DNA of 64,000 nt, from assembly GCF_014192745.1 (NCBI RefSeq), contig NZ_JACHYJ010000001.1, forward strand, positions 248,001-312,000, given 5' to 3'. The translations under genes were made by a program, and so were the position numbers. Under the pieces are notes generated by a model that worked only from the letters and a program-made list of their open reading frames with translations, was not told the DNA's origin and did no database searches. This stretch comes from Luteimonas sp. RC10. GTDB taxonomy: Bacteria > Pseudomonadota > Gammaproteobacteria > Xanthomonadales > Xanthomonadaceae. Below, piece after piece: positions 1 through 9,271 of the stretch (positions within the stretch are counted from its first letter, which is position 1; the number at the start of each line of letters is the position of its first letter).

Positions 1-188
1 GCTTCCATGCGGTGCACATCGTTGTGGCGATGCTGATCGGTGGCTTCGTCGCGCTGCGCATCCACCGCGGCCATGTGGACGCGGTGCGCAGCCTGGAGTC
101 GCGCGTGGCCGCCGGCTTCTGGCGCTATGCGGTGGGCCAGGGCGTGGTCGCCTGGGGGGTGCTGCACCTGTTCCCGAGGTGGCTATGA
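1..188 (+). CDS. Cytochrome c oxidase subunit III-family protein, C-terminal fragment
   Basis: Only the last 61 codons are in the window, read in the frame beginning at base 3; the 5' end lies upstream. The fragment starts with FHAVH, like the conserved H-x-x-H turn of haem-copper oxidase subunit III. A hydrophobic helix (VVAMLIGGFVAL), a charged loop and a second helix ending in HLFPRWL follow. This two-helix C-terminus fits subunit III, which stabilises the catalytic subunit in the inner membrane. Its TGA overlaps the next ATG (ATGA), and a DUF2231 protein and a CtaG-type assembly protein lie downstream, which supports an oxidase locus. The short visible length limits certainty. Confidence 0.7.
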   Translation, partial: FHAVHIVVAMLIGGFVALRIHRGHVDAVRSLESRVAAGFWRYAVGQGVVAWGVLHLFPRWL

Positions 189-550
189 GCCGGCCCGAGG
201 GACGTCTGGGCCTGACCCGCATGGCCGCGCCGCTCGCGGTCTGGGCGCTGCATTTCGTCGTCGTCTACAGCTTGCAGGGGCTGGCCTGCGCGCGCGGGCT
301 GGGCCGCACGCCGGTCGCGGGGCTCGAGGCCATGAGCTGGGCGCTGTGGGGCGTGACACTGCTCGCGCTGCTGGGCATCGCGTGGTCGGGCCGCGCGGCC
401 TGGCGCGCACGTCAGGCCGCCGCACCGACCCGTCCACCGGGTGACCGCCGCCAGTTCCTGCCCCTGCTGACCGTGCTCGTCGCGCTGGTTGCGGCCATCG
501 GGGTCGTGTTCACCGCGCTGCCGATCGCGCTGCTGCCCACCTGCGCCTGA
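185..550 (+). CDS. Small membrane protein of the cytochrome oxidase locus
   Basis: 121 residues. The ATG at 185 overlaps the upstream stop by four bases; a GTG two codons earlier is possible but less likely. Three hydrophobic segments are visible, at about residues 12-33, 48-70 and 92-115, with an Arg-rich loop after the second. I cannot assign a known domain. Comparable short membrane proteins of unknown function often sit between oxidase subunit III and assembly genes, so a role in oxidase assembly or stability is inferred from position only. The next gene starts 19 bases downstream, so co-transcription is likely. Confidence 0.7.
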   Translation: MSRPEGRLGLTRMAAPLAVWALHFVVVYSLQGLACARGLGRTPVAGLEAMSWALWGVTLLALLGIAWSGRAAWRARQAAAPTRPPGDRRQFLPLLTVLVALVAAIGVVFTALPIALLPTCA

Positions 551-569
551 CGCGCCCAACGAGACCCTG

Positions 570-1109
570 ATGCGCAAGGACCTGAAACAACCCGTCCCCA
601 AGACCCAGAGCCACACCGTCGAGAGCGTGGTGGCGATCGCCAAGCACCCGATCCATCCAATGCTGGTGACGTTCCCGATCGCGTTCCTGTCGATGGTCGT
701 CGTCGCCGACGGTCTGTACCTGTGGCTGCGCGTGCCGTTCTGGGCGGAGTTGGCGTTCTGGCTCAATGTCGGCGGGCTGGGCTTTGGCGTGTTGGCCGGG
801 ATCGTCGGCACGATGGACATGATGTCGATCCGCGTGGTGCGGCGGCACGTCTCGGCCTGGAACCACTTCATCGTCGCGGTCATGGTGCTGGCGATGGCCG
901 CGCTCGGCGTGTGGTTGCGCCTGCCCGACCCCGTGGCCGCGGTCTGGCCCTGGGGCCTGTTGTCATCGGCGGTGATGGCGCTGCTGGTGGCGGTCGCCGG
1001 TTGGCTCGGTGGCACGCTGAGCTTTCGCCACGGCGTCGGGGTCTACGGCGACGAGGAGGCGGACACGCCGAAAGGCCGCGACCTGGAGAAGACCCCGCCA
1101 GCGGAGTGA
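570..1109 (+). CDS. DUF2231 membrane protein
   Basis: 179 residues with four predicted membrane helices. The opening KHPIHPMLVTFPIAFL is the typical DUF2231 signature (HP-hydrophobic-HxxxVxFPIAL), followed by helices around residues 50-72, 85-108 and 120-150 and a charged C-terminal tail. The biochemical role of DUF2231 is not established; members commonly neighbour cytochrome oxidase and haem genes. The ATG at 570 was chosen because the HPIHP block starts about 27 residues in, while an upstream in-frame extension would be a low-complexity Cys/Arg run overlapping the previous gene. It is probably the last gene of this oxidase operon fragment. Confidence 0.85.
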   Translation: MRKDLKQPVPKTQSHTVESVVAIAKHPIHPMLVTFPIAFLSMVVVADGLYLWLRVPFWAELAFWLNVGGLGFGVLAGIVGTMDMMSIRVVRRHVSAWNHFIVAVMVLAMAALGVWLRLPDPVAAVWPWGLLSSAVMALLVAVAGWLGGTLSFRHGVGVYGDEEADTPKGRDLEKTPPAE

Positions 1110-1240
1110 CCACGTCGGGCGATGCCGGCCCATGTGGCCTGGCATGCGGCACGCACGACCGATGCCCGGTCACGCGAAGGCTGAATGCGGCTGAGCAACC
1201 CCGCCGGGCGCCGTGCCCTGCGCCGGCCCGGGGCCTGCGA

Positions 1241-1246
1241 TATTCT
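1241..1246 (+). promoter_or_regulatory. Candidate -10 element of the GGDEF gene
   Basis: TATTCT lies 32 bases before the ATG at 1279, giving a leader of about 25 nt that contains GGGGAGAG near 1257-1264 as a possible ribosome-binding site. No convincing -35 box is visible. Confidence 0.4.
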
Positions 1247-1278
1247 GCACGCTCTCGGGGAGAGCACGCGGCACAGGC

Positions 1279-2958
1279 ATGGGGATGGTGGCTCGTTGGG
1301 CGGCGGCGGCCTTGCTATGGGCGTGCGCGACCGCGACGTATGCGCAGGCCTGGACACTGCAGCGCCTGGACGATGCAACGGCGAGCGCCGATGCGCCGCC
1401 GGCGGACACGGCCGGCCCGCTGCGGCCCAGCCGACCGGACATGTTGTTCGAGCGCGAACGCGGCGGCGTGTGGTGGAAGCTCACCAGCCGGATGGATTTT
1501 CCGGCCGACGAGGCACCCAAGCTGCTGCTGTACACGCCCTTCCTCAACCAGATCGAGGCGTGGCCGCCAGGTGCGGACACGCCCTCGCGGCACGGGGTCT
1601 ACGGCGCGCATGCCGACGACCGCTATTCGCCGCGCGCGCTGGTCATCGACCTGCCCGATGGCCTGCGCGCCGGCCAGACGGTGTGGCTGCGGGTCATCGC
1701 CAACGGGTCGATCCCGATGCACGTCGACATCGCGCCCCTGGCGCAGGTGCAGCGCGAGGACCTGCACTACGCCTACCGGCGCGCCTTCAGCCTGGGCGCG
1801 ACGACGGTGCTGCTGTTGCTGGCCGCCGCGTTCTGGTTGCGCCTGCGCGAGCGCGCGCACCTGTACTTCGCCGCGAATCTGACCTGCGTGTTGACCTACC
1901 TGCTGGTGCTGGGCGGCGAGGCTCGCGACATCCCGCTGCTGGAGGCGGCATTCGGCGAATCGCTGCAGCCGCAGCGCGTGCTGGCCTCGCTCGGTGGCCT
2001 GTTCGCGATCCTGTTCCAGGCGCGCTATCTCGACGTGGATCGCCATCTGCCGCGGATCGCGATCGTGCTGCGCGTCTGTGCGGCGGCGATGGCCGCAATC
2101 GCCTGCGGTCATGCGCTGTTCGACAGCCGGTTGCTGTCCTATCTGGGCAATCTCGGGCTGATGGTGTCATCGGTGATCCTGCTGCTGGTCGCATGGGCCC
2201 AGGCCTGGCGCGGCCAGCGCGAGGCCCGGATCCTGTCGATCGCCTGGCTGCCGCTGCTGGGCTTTTGCATCCTGCGCACACTCGAACTGATGGGCGCCTG
2301 GAACGCGCCGGCGTGGGTGGGCAGCGGCATGGATCTGGGCCTGGCCACCTCCGGCCTGTTGCTGACGCTGGGCCTGGCCGATGCGATGGTCGAGATGCGC
2401 CGCGACCGCGACCGCGCCAGCCGCCTGGCAATGTTCGACGGCTTGACCGGATTGTCGAGTCGCAGCGCGATCGAGCAGCGCCTGGCGCAGGAGATCGCAC
2501 AGGCCGAAGGCAGCGCGGCGCCGCTGTCGGTCGCGTTCATCGATCTCGACCGCTTCAAGGCCATCAACGACCAGCACGGCCATGCGCTGGGCGACGAATG
2601 CCTGCGCATCGTCGCCGCCCGCGCCCGCAACCGCCTGCATGATCGCGATGCACTGGGCCGCTACGGCGGCGACGAGTTGTTGGCCGTCCTGCCCGGGGCC
2701 ACGCTCGCGCAGGCGGGAGCGACGGCGCAGGCGATCTGCATGGCCGTGCGCACCCATCCGCTGTCGGCCGGCGAGCAGACGGTGTCGCTGTCGCTCAGCA
2801 TCGGCGTGGCGCAGTTCGTGCCCGGCGAATCGATGGCGACCCTGCTCGCACGCGCCGATGCCGCGCTGTACATCAGCAAGGCCAACGGCCGCGACCGCGT
2901 CAGCATCGCCCCACCTCCCGTTTCCCTTCCCACCGCCCACATGGACGCTCGCGCATGA
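1279..2958 (+). CDS. 7TMR-DISM-type membrane diguanylate cyclase (GGDEF)
   Basis: 559 residues. A signal peptide (about 1-23, ending ATYAQA) is followed by a periplasmic domain of about 150 residues, seven hydrophobic segments (about 175-370) and a C-terminal GGDEF domain from about residue 385. This is the 7TMR-DISM receptor-cyclase layout. The catalytic motif reads RYGGDEL (about 460-466) rather than GGDEF or GGEEF, and the substrate-binding D-x-D-R-F-K-A-I-N-D stretch is intact. The position of the inhibitory RxxD site is HDRD, so feedback by c-di-GMP may be lost. Likely function: ligand-controlled c-di-GMP synthesis; whether GGDEL is fully active is uncertain. Its stop overlaps the next ATG (ATGA). 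Confidence 0.85.
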   Translation: MGMVARWAAAALLWACATATYAQAWTLQRLDDATASADAPPADTAGPLRPSRPDMLFERERGGVWWKLTSRMDFPADEAPKLLLYTPFLNQIEAWPPGADTPSRHGVYGAHADDRYSPRALVIDLPDGLRAGQTVWLRVIANGSIPMHVDIAPLAQVQREDLHYAYRRAFSLGATTVLLLLAAAFWLRLRERAHLYFAANLTCVLTYLLVLGGEARDIPLLEAAFGESLQPQRVLASLGGLFAILFQARYLDVDRHLPRIAIVLRVCAAAMAAIACGHALFDSRLLSYLGNLGLMVSSVILLLVAWAQAWRGQREARILSIAWLPLLGFCILRTLELMGAWNAPAWVGSGMDLGLATSGLLLTLGLADAMVEMRRDRDRASRLAMFDGLTGLSSRSAIEQRLAQEIAQAEGSAAPLSVAFIDLDRFKAINDQHGHALGDECLRIVAARARNRLHDRDALGRYGGDELLAVLPGATLAQAGATAQAICMAVRTHPLSAGEQTVSLSLSIGVAQFVPGESMATLLARADAALYISKANGRDRVSIAPPPVSLPTAHMDARA

Positions 2959-3908
2959 CCCAGACCCTCGACACATCGACACCGCCGCCGGCCACCGAGC
3001 AGGACCTGTTGCCCGGCGACATCCTGCTGATGCTCAGCAGCGGTCAGCTCTCCACACTGATCGCCTGGTGCGGCGACAGTATCTACAGCCATGCCGCGAT
3101 CGTGGCCGACCAGGGCGATCTGATCGAGGCGGCCGCCTCGGGTGTGCGCCGGTATCCGCTGGCGAAGCGGCTGGTCGACACCACCGAGATCGTGCTGATC
3201 GACGCCTACCGTCCGCTGGCGCACGACGGCAGTGCGCTCGACGAGGCCGACCGCAAGCGCGTGCTGGACAAGGCCGAGTCGATGATCGGCATTCCCTATC
3301 CGGTCGATGCGCTGGCGTTTCTGGGCGTGGTCGTCGCGGTTCGTGGCAAGTGGCCGCAGAACTGGCTGGCGCGCATCGTCGTGCGCGAAGCGCTCGACCA
3401 CCTGATCCAGGACAATCCGAGCCATATGATCTGCAGCGAGGTCGTCTATCGCGCCCTCGCCGAATGCGATGCACAGCCGGTGGGGCGGCTCGCACCGCGC
3501 ATCGTGATGACCGGGCCGACGCATCTGCCGTTCCCCAAGATCGATGCCAAGGCGCTGCTCGAAGAGGTCTGGGGGCTGCTGCATCCGCAGCGCCAGCAGG
3601 CACTGGCGGCCATCCGCACCCACCTGCAGACCGATCCGAAGGCGGCGACCCCGCCGCTGCAGGGCGCGCCGGCCGACGCCGCATTGCGCGAACGCGCCAA
3701 CACCGTGCGCGATCGGCTGGGCCTGTCGGTGCTGCCGATCACCGCCAGCGTGGACGATGCCGGCGCCCTGCTCGAGGAAGCCTCGGCCGAGACGCCTGCC
3801 CGCGCGATCCCGCATCCCAATCCCAAGCTGGTGATGCCGCTCGATCTGGCCAGTTCGCCGTCGCATACGCAGATCGGTCGCCTGCTGCAGGCCGACACCG
3901 TCCAGTGA
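2955..3908 (+). CDS. Permuted papain-like (NlpC/P60, YaeF/YiiX-type) amidase
   Basis: 317 residues, translationally coupled to the upstream cyclase by an ATGA overlap. The order of catalytic elements is that of permuted NlpC/P60 enzymes. A His comes first in YSHAAIV (His46), preceded by the LLPGDILL strand; the Cys comes late in HMICSEVVYRA (Cys160). E. coli YiiX/YaeF-like members are thought to act on lipids or cell-envelope amides. No signal peptide is seen, so a cytoplasmic location is more likely. The C-terminal third (about 220-317) is unassigned and Ala/Pro-rich. The specific substrate is unknown, and the coupling to a GGDEF gene is suggestive only. Confidence 0.8.
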   Translation: MTQTLDTSTPPPATEQDLLPGDILLMLSSGQLSTLIAWCGDSIYSHAAIVADQGDLIEAAASGVRRYPLAKRLVDTTEIVLIDAYRPLAHDGSALDEADRKRVLDKAESMIGIPYPVDALAFLGVVVAVRGKWPQNWLARIVVREALDHLIQDNPSHMICSEVVYRALAECDAQPVGRLAPRIVMTGPTHLPFPKIDAKALLEEVWGLLHPQRQQALAAIRTHLQTDPKAATPPLQGAPADAALRERANTVRDRLGLSVLPITASVDDAGALLEEASAETPARAIPHPNPKLVMPLDLASSPSHTQIGRLLQADTVQ

Positions 3909-3917
3909 CGGGCACCG

Positions 3918-3940
3918 GTGCGCCCCACATCGGGGCGCAC
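3918..3940. terminator. Hairpin between convergent genes
   Basis: GTGCGCCCC (3918-3926) and GGGGCGCAC (3932-3940) form a perfect 9-bp stem with a 5-nt loop, ten bases after the amidase stop and on the 3' side of the convergent HemJ-like gene. No T-run follows on either strand, so intrinsic termination is plausible but unproven. Confidence 0.5.
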
Positions 3941-4023
3941 TGCATCAAGGCGCAGGGTAGCGGGCGTTGTCGATGGCGACGTCCGCTTGAATCGAGCCGC
4001 GCTTCGACGCCCGTATATCGCCG

Positions 4024-4485
4024 TCAGTGGGACGGCGCCGACGCCTGCGGCGGTGGCGGCAGATCGCCGATCGTGCGCGGCTTGGCGCCGGTCAGCGCGG
4101 CGATCGACAACAGCAACACCAGCGGCACCCAACCGATCGCACGGTAGAACGTCGGCCCGTGGTGGTCGCGGTCCTGGCCCAGCTCGTACAGCAGCAGGCC
4201 GAAATACAGGTGCAGCAGCACCGCTGCGGCGACGACCACCAGCTTGAGTACCAGCCACGCCCCACTGGGCCCGAACGCGATCAGCACGCCGCCGGCGACG
4301 ATCGTCACCAGCGCGGCCGGCGTCATGACGCGGAAGAACAGCGTATTGGTCACCGGATTCCAGAACGCGGGCTCGGCATCGATCTCGCGCCGGTGCCGCG
4401 CCACGAACAAGCGCGGCAGGAAGAACAGCCCGGAGAACCAGACCGTCATCGCGAGGATGTGCAGCACCTTGAGCCAGAAGTACAC
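4024..4485 (-). CDS. HemJ/CopD-like four-helix membrane protein (UPF0093)
   Basis: 153 residues with four membrane helices (about 4-24, 58-78, 85-105, 124-142). The N-terminus W-L-K-x-L-H-I-L-A and GLFFLPRLFVARH match the HemJ family, in which the His in LH and the Lys of the WLxxK motif are conserved (here AWLVLK). HemJ oxidises protoporphyrinogen IX in many Gram-negatives. Closely related CopD-like proteins are linked to oxidase copper supply, and the CtaG neighbour at 4621 fits either role. The length matches HemJ (about 140-150). It is convergent with the amidase gene and divergent from CtaG. Confidence 0.75.
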   Translation of the reverse strand: MYFWLKVLHILAMTVWFSGLFFLPRLFVARHRREIDAEPAFWNPVTNTLFFRVMTPAALVTIVAGGVLIAFGPSGAWLVLKLVVVAAAVLLHLYFGLLLYELGQDRDHHGPTFYRAIGWVPLVLLLSIAALTGAKPRTIGDLPPPPQASAPSH

Positions 4486-4606
4486 CGGCGACTCCGGGAC
4501 GGGGATCCACGCAGCCTAGGACATCTCCGATCAAGCCCACGTGGGCGACGGCCGGCACCGCATCGATGGTGGGCCGCTGCCGCCGCCATCGCGACTTGGC
4601 CGCTGC

Positions 4607-4612
4607 TAGGCT
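4607..4612 (+). promoter_or_regulatory. Candidate extended -10 of the CtaG gene
   Basis: TGCTAGGCT: the hexamer TAGGCT ends 8 bases before the ATG at 4621. Transcription would start at or very near the start codon. No Shine-Dalgarno sequence precedes the ATG, which fits a leaderless mRNA. Confidence 0.35.
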
Positions 4613-4620
4613 TGCCGGCG

Positions 4621-5508
4621 ATGTCGCACTTGATTCAACGCTGCCTGATCCTGCTTGCCGTCTGCGCTGCCACGTCGGCGCTCGCCGCCGTGCCCGAGGG
4701 GCCACCGCCCACGCTCGCCAGCGCATGGACGCTGTCGCCGTGGACGCTGCTGCCGCTGCTCGCACTGGCAGGCCTGTATGCACGCGGACTTGCGCGGCTG
4801 TGGCGTGGCGCCGGCGTCGGCCGTGGCGTGTCGCGCGGCGAAGCCGGTGCATTCGCAGCCGGCGTGCTCGCATTGGCACTGGCGATGGTCTGGCCGCTGG
4901 ACGCGTTCGCCGCCTACGCACTGTCGGCGCACGTGGCCCAGCACATGACCCTGCTCGCCCTGGCACCGCCGCTGGTGCTCGCGGGTCGACCGTTCGCGAT
5001 CGCCGCATCCGCGCTGCCAAGACACTGGTCCGCGCGTCTGCACCGTGGCCTGCATCGACCGCTGTCGTCGCTGGCCACCGCGCTCGCGCCGGCGGCCGTG
5101 GTGCATGGCGCGACGATGTGGCTATGGCACTTGCCGAGCGCGACCTCGGCCGCGCTTGCCGATCCAACGCTGCACCGGGCGATGCACGCCAGCTTCCTGA
5201 TCGCCGGGCTGTGGTTCTGGGCGGCGGTGTGGCGGCGGCTGCGCGCACCCGATGCCGGTGCCGTCGGCGGACTCGTCGCGCTGGTGGCGGTGATGATGCA
5301 GATGGGCTTTATCGGCGCGCTGTTGACCTTCGCACCGCGGCTGCTGTACCCGGTCTACACCGACCGCGCCCTGCTGATCGGCCTCGACCCGCTGCGCGAC
5401 CAGCAACTGGCCGGGCTGTTGATGTGGGTGCCCAGTTGCGTGCCCTACATCGTGGTTGGGCTGTGGCTGGTGATCGCGTTGCTGCACCGGATGCGACGCC
5501 GCGGCTGA
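4621..5508 (+). CDS. caa3-type cytochrome oxidase assembly factor (CtaG-like)
   Basis: 295 residues, multi-pass. After an N-terminal hydrophobic signal or anchor (about 5-23), at least six helices follow. The stretch SAHVAQHM followed by PPLVLAGRP is characteristic of the caa3_CtaG family (distinct from Cox11-type CtaG), as are the later HGATMWLWHLP and LYPVYTD segments. The conserved His and Met residues suggest copper handling for the CuA or CuB site of the oxidase. It lies near the oxidase subunit III fragment and the DUF2231 gene but is separated from them by two unrelated genes. The start at 4621 gives a clean signal segment. Confidence 0.85.
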   Translation: MSHLIQRCLILLAVCAATSALAAVPEGPPPTLASAWTLSPWTLLPLLALAGLYARGLARLWRGAGVGRGVSRGEAGAFAAGVLALALAMVWPLDAFAAYALSAHVAQHMTLLALAPPLVLAGRPFAIAASALPRHWSARLHRGLHRPLSSLATALAPAAVVHGATMWLWHLPSATSAALADPTLHRAMHASFLIAGLWFWAAVWRRLRAPDAGAVGGLVALVAVMMQMGFIGALLTFAPRLLYPVYTDRALLIGLDPLRDQQLAGLLMWVPSCVPYIVVGLWLVIALLHRMRRRG

Positions 5509-5608
5509 AGCGCAGATGAGGTGCGCCGGCCAAGCGCCGCGCGCTCCACATGCCATCGACCGGTGCTCGGGCAGGATCGCCGCTTTCCCGTTCCGACGCG
5601 GAGGCAAG

Positions 5609-6813
5609 ATGACGCTGGACTGGCACTACCTGGCCGCCGTGGCCTGGCCGCTGGCGGCGGCGTTGCTGCTCGGCCTGATCGTGCACTGGGCGTTGCGCGC
5701 ACTGCGCCGCACCGCGCGCCGCCATGCGCAGGATCACCTGCGCGCACGCATCGCGCAGGTGGTGGCGACTCCGGCCGCGGTCGCATTGCCGCTGCTGTTC
5801 CTGGCGATCGCGCTGAACTCCACGCCCCTCGATCCCGACCTAGTGCGGTCGCTGCGCCACGGGCTCGGGATCGGCGGCATGCTGTGCCTGACCTGGCTGC
5901 TGGCGCGCGTGGTGGGTGCAGTCGAGGCGCGCATCCTGCGCGAGCACCCGGTCGATGTCGAGGACAACCTCGCTGCGCGGCGCATCCAGACCCAGACCCG
6001 CGTCATCAGCCGCGTCGTGCAGGGCACGGTGATCCTGGTCGGCGTGGCGCTGGCGCTGATCACCTTTCCGCAGGTACGCCAGGTCGGCGCTGCACTCCTG
6101 GCCTCGGCCGGTATCATCGGCCTGGTCGCGGGCATCGCCGCCCAGCCGGTGTTCGGCAACCTGATTGCCGGCCTGCAGATCGCCCTGGCCCAGCCGATCC
6201 GGCTCGACGACGTGGTCATCGTCGAGGGCGAATGGGGACGCATCGAGGAGATCACCTCGACCTATGTGGTGGTGCGGATCTGGGACGAGCGCCGCCTGGT
6301 GGTGCCGCTGCAGTGGTTCATCTCCAACCCGTTCCAGAACTGGACACGCACCAGCGCGCAGTTGCTCGGCACCGCGTTCCTGTGGCTCGACCACCGTGCG
6401 CCGATCGCGGCGATCCGCGCCGAACTGCAGCGGCTGTGCGAAGCCGATCCACGCTGGGACCGCCGCGTATGCGTGACCCAGGTCACCGAGACCGACAAGC
6501 ACACGATCGAGGTTCGCCTGCTGGTGAGCGCGCGCAACTCGGGCGAGCTGTTCGACCTGCGCTGCGCGGTCCGTGAAGGCATGCTGGCATTCCTCGCCGC
6601 CCATCACCCAGAAGCGCTGCCGCGGCTGCGCAACGACGTCGAGGACGTCGGCGCGCATCGGACGCGCGCCGCACAGCCGACGCCTGCGCCCGACCATGCC
6701 GACACCCGCTCGCCCGGCGCCGAGACGGTGACCGCCGCCGACCGCGAGGGCGAGGCCGCACGCGAAGCCGCGGCCGCCCCGCCTCCCTCTTCCCCCGACC
6801 CTGGAGCCACAGC

Positions 6814-6817
<4 letters not shown>
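5609..6817 (+). CDS. MscS-family mechanosensitive channel
   Basis: 402 residues; GGAGG sits 5 bases before the ATG. N-terminal helices (about 8-28, 50-68, 88-108, 135-155) precede the pore helix, rich in Ala and Gly ([19 protein letters not shown], about 160-178). The F-G-N-L-I-A-G motif and the beta domain starting with R-L-D-D-V-V-I-V follow. This is the standard MscS core; the length exceeds E. coli MscS (286) because of an extra N-terminal helix and an Ala/Pro/Asp/Glu-rich disordered tail (about 355-402). Function: osmotic safety valve in the inner membrane. Its stop overlaps the next ATG (ATGA), so the two genes are coupled. Confidence 0.9.
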
Positions 6818-7809
<992 letters not shown>

Positions 7810-8073
7810 GCGCGGCGCGGCGATTGCCGTCGCGCCACGGAATCGCCGCGGGAATTTGACGCGTCGCGAACGCGCCCGCGCGCACCGTCGCGTGACGGCA
7901 TCGCCCCGACGCCCGCGCCACCGCAGCGTCGGGCGCTCCCGATCTTGAGGAGATGCCGCACGGCCGGCCGCCCAGGTGGGCGGCGCATCCTCATGGGGTG
8001 TCCACACGGCCGTTCCACGGGCACCGCACACGGTGCGCCGCCGCCATCGCCGCCCATCGGCGAGGAGACCGCG

Positions 8074-9162
8074 ATGCACGACCGTAAAGACGACACCCCC
8101 GGCACCTCGGAAATGAAGGCCTTCGGCGAAGAGCTGCTGGCCACGGGTGCGCGCTACATCGACGCCGGCAGGCGCTGGCTGAGCGAGAGGAGAGACCAGA
8201 TGGCATCCCGAGACGGCGACGAGGATCGCCACGCCCCCGGCCCGCACGGGGGACGCCGCGCCTATCGCGACGCGCCCTATCGCGGCGACGACCGCGGGGA
8301 ACCCGGTTATGGCGATCCGGCCGTGGCCCAGCAGCACGCCTGGCGCCGCCAGCAGGGCCCGCGCGGCCGCCACGATGCGCGTGACCACGCTGGCGAAGGC
8401 TACGGCGCGGGCGCGCCCTATGCCCAGTTCGCACGCGGCCAGCATCCCGATGACGACCGGGCGGGCAGCGGCCGCGCCTACGGTGCGGGCGGCAGCCGCG
8501 GCGACCTGCGCGACGGCGACGACCGCCTGTCGGACTGGGGCCACCGCAGCCCGCACTGGTTCAACGACGTCGACCACCTGGGCGGGGCGCCCGATTTTGC
8601 GCATTTCGGCGCCTACGACCGCGAAGGTCGGGTTGGCCGTGCGACACCGCGCGGCGATGCCGGTCGCGCGCCGGGACGCGGCTGGCGCGGCGTCGGCCCG
8701 AAGGGCTACGTCCGTTCCGATGCGCGGATCACCGAGGACATCTGCGAACGGCTCACCCACAGCGACGAGATCGATGCACGTGAGGTCTCGGTGCGGGTCC
8801 ACGACGGCGTCGTGACGCTCGAAGGCCACGTCGAACAGCGCTGGACCAAGCACCGCATTGAGGACATCGCCGAAGGCTGCGCGGGGGTCAAGGACGTCGA
8901 GAACCGTATCCGCGTGCGTGACGCAGGACGCTGGCAACCCGGAAGTGACACGGCGTCGGCCACCTCGGGCAGCGATGCGTCGGGCAGTGCCACCTCGACC
9001 GGCACGTCGACCTACGTGCCGCCCGCGGCCGGCCCCGGCGCGGCAGGGCCGCTGTCGACCGCTGCACGCCAGCATGACACCGGCCACGGCACCGGCGACT
9101 TGGCCTCCAGCGCGCAGCGCGGTGGCGGGCCCTCGTCACAGGGCGACGCGGACACGCGCTGA
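8074..9162 (+). CDS. BON-domain protein with long charged low-complexity region
   Basis: 362 residues from the ATG at 8074, preceded by GAGGAG at a 6-nt distance. Residues about 1-45 form an amphipathic stretch. Residues about 45-210 are dominated by Gly, Asp, Arg and His with recurrent YG, RGD and DDR groups and are probably disordered. One BON domain lies at about 214-281 (the DGVVTLEGHV strand and GVKDVENRIRV end are typical). A Ser/Thr/Gly-rich tail follows. BON domains bind phospholipid or stabilise membranes, and related proteins are stress-induced. No signal peptide is seen. A second in-frame ATG at 8200 has its own strong GAGAGGAGA, so a shorter product of 320 residues is possible. 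Confidence 0.8.
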   Translation: MHDRKDDTPGTSEMKAFGEELLATGARYIDAGRRWLSERRDQMASRDGDEDRHAPGPHGGRRAYRDAPYRGDDRGEPGYGDPAVAQQHAWRRQQGPRGRHDARDHAGEGYGAGAPYAQFARGQHPDDDRAGSGRAYGAGGSRGDLRDGDDRLSDWGHRSPHWFNDVDHLGGAPDFAHFGAYDREGRVGRATPRGDAGRAPGRGWRGVGPKGYVRSDARITEDICERLTHSDEIDAREVSVRVHDGVVTLEGHVEQRWTKHRIEDIAEGCAGVKDVENRIRVRDAGRWQPGSDTASATSGSDASGSATSTGTSTYVPPAAGPGAAGPLSTAARQHDTGHGTGDLASSAQRGGGPSSQGDADTR

Positions 9163-9271
9163 GGTCCTCCGCGAGGGCCTCGTCCTGCCTTGCATCACCG
9201 GCCCGCGCCGCATTCACATCGGCGCGGGTCGGCATCGCGGATAGTCCGGCCTCCCTCCCGCCGGCCCATCC

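Noticed and set aside
7953..8089. Small ORF (44 codons) upstream of the BON gene, considered as a leader peptide
   Set aside because: GAGGAG abuts its ATG with no spacing, and the Arg/His/Ala translation has no regulatory pattern; no attenuator hairpins follow.
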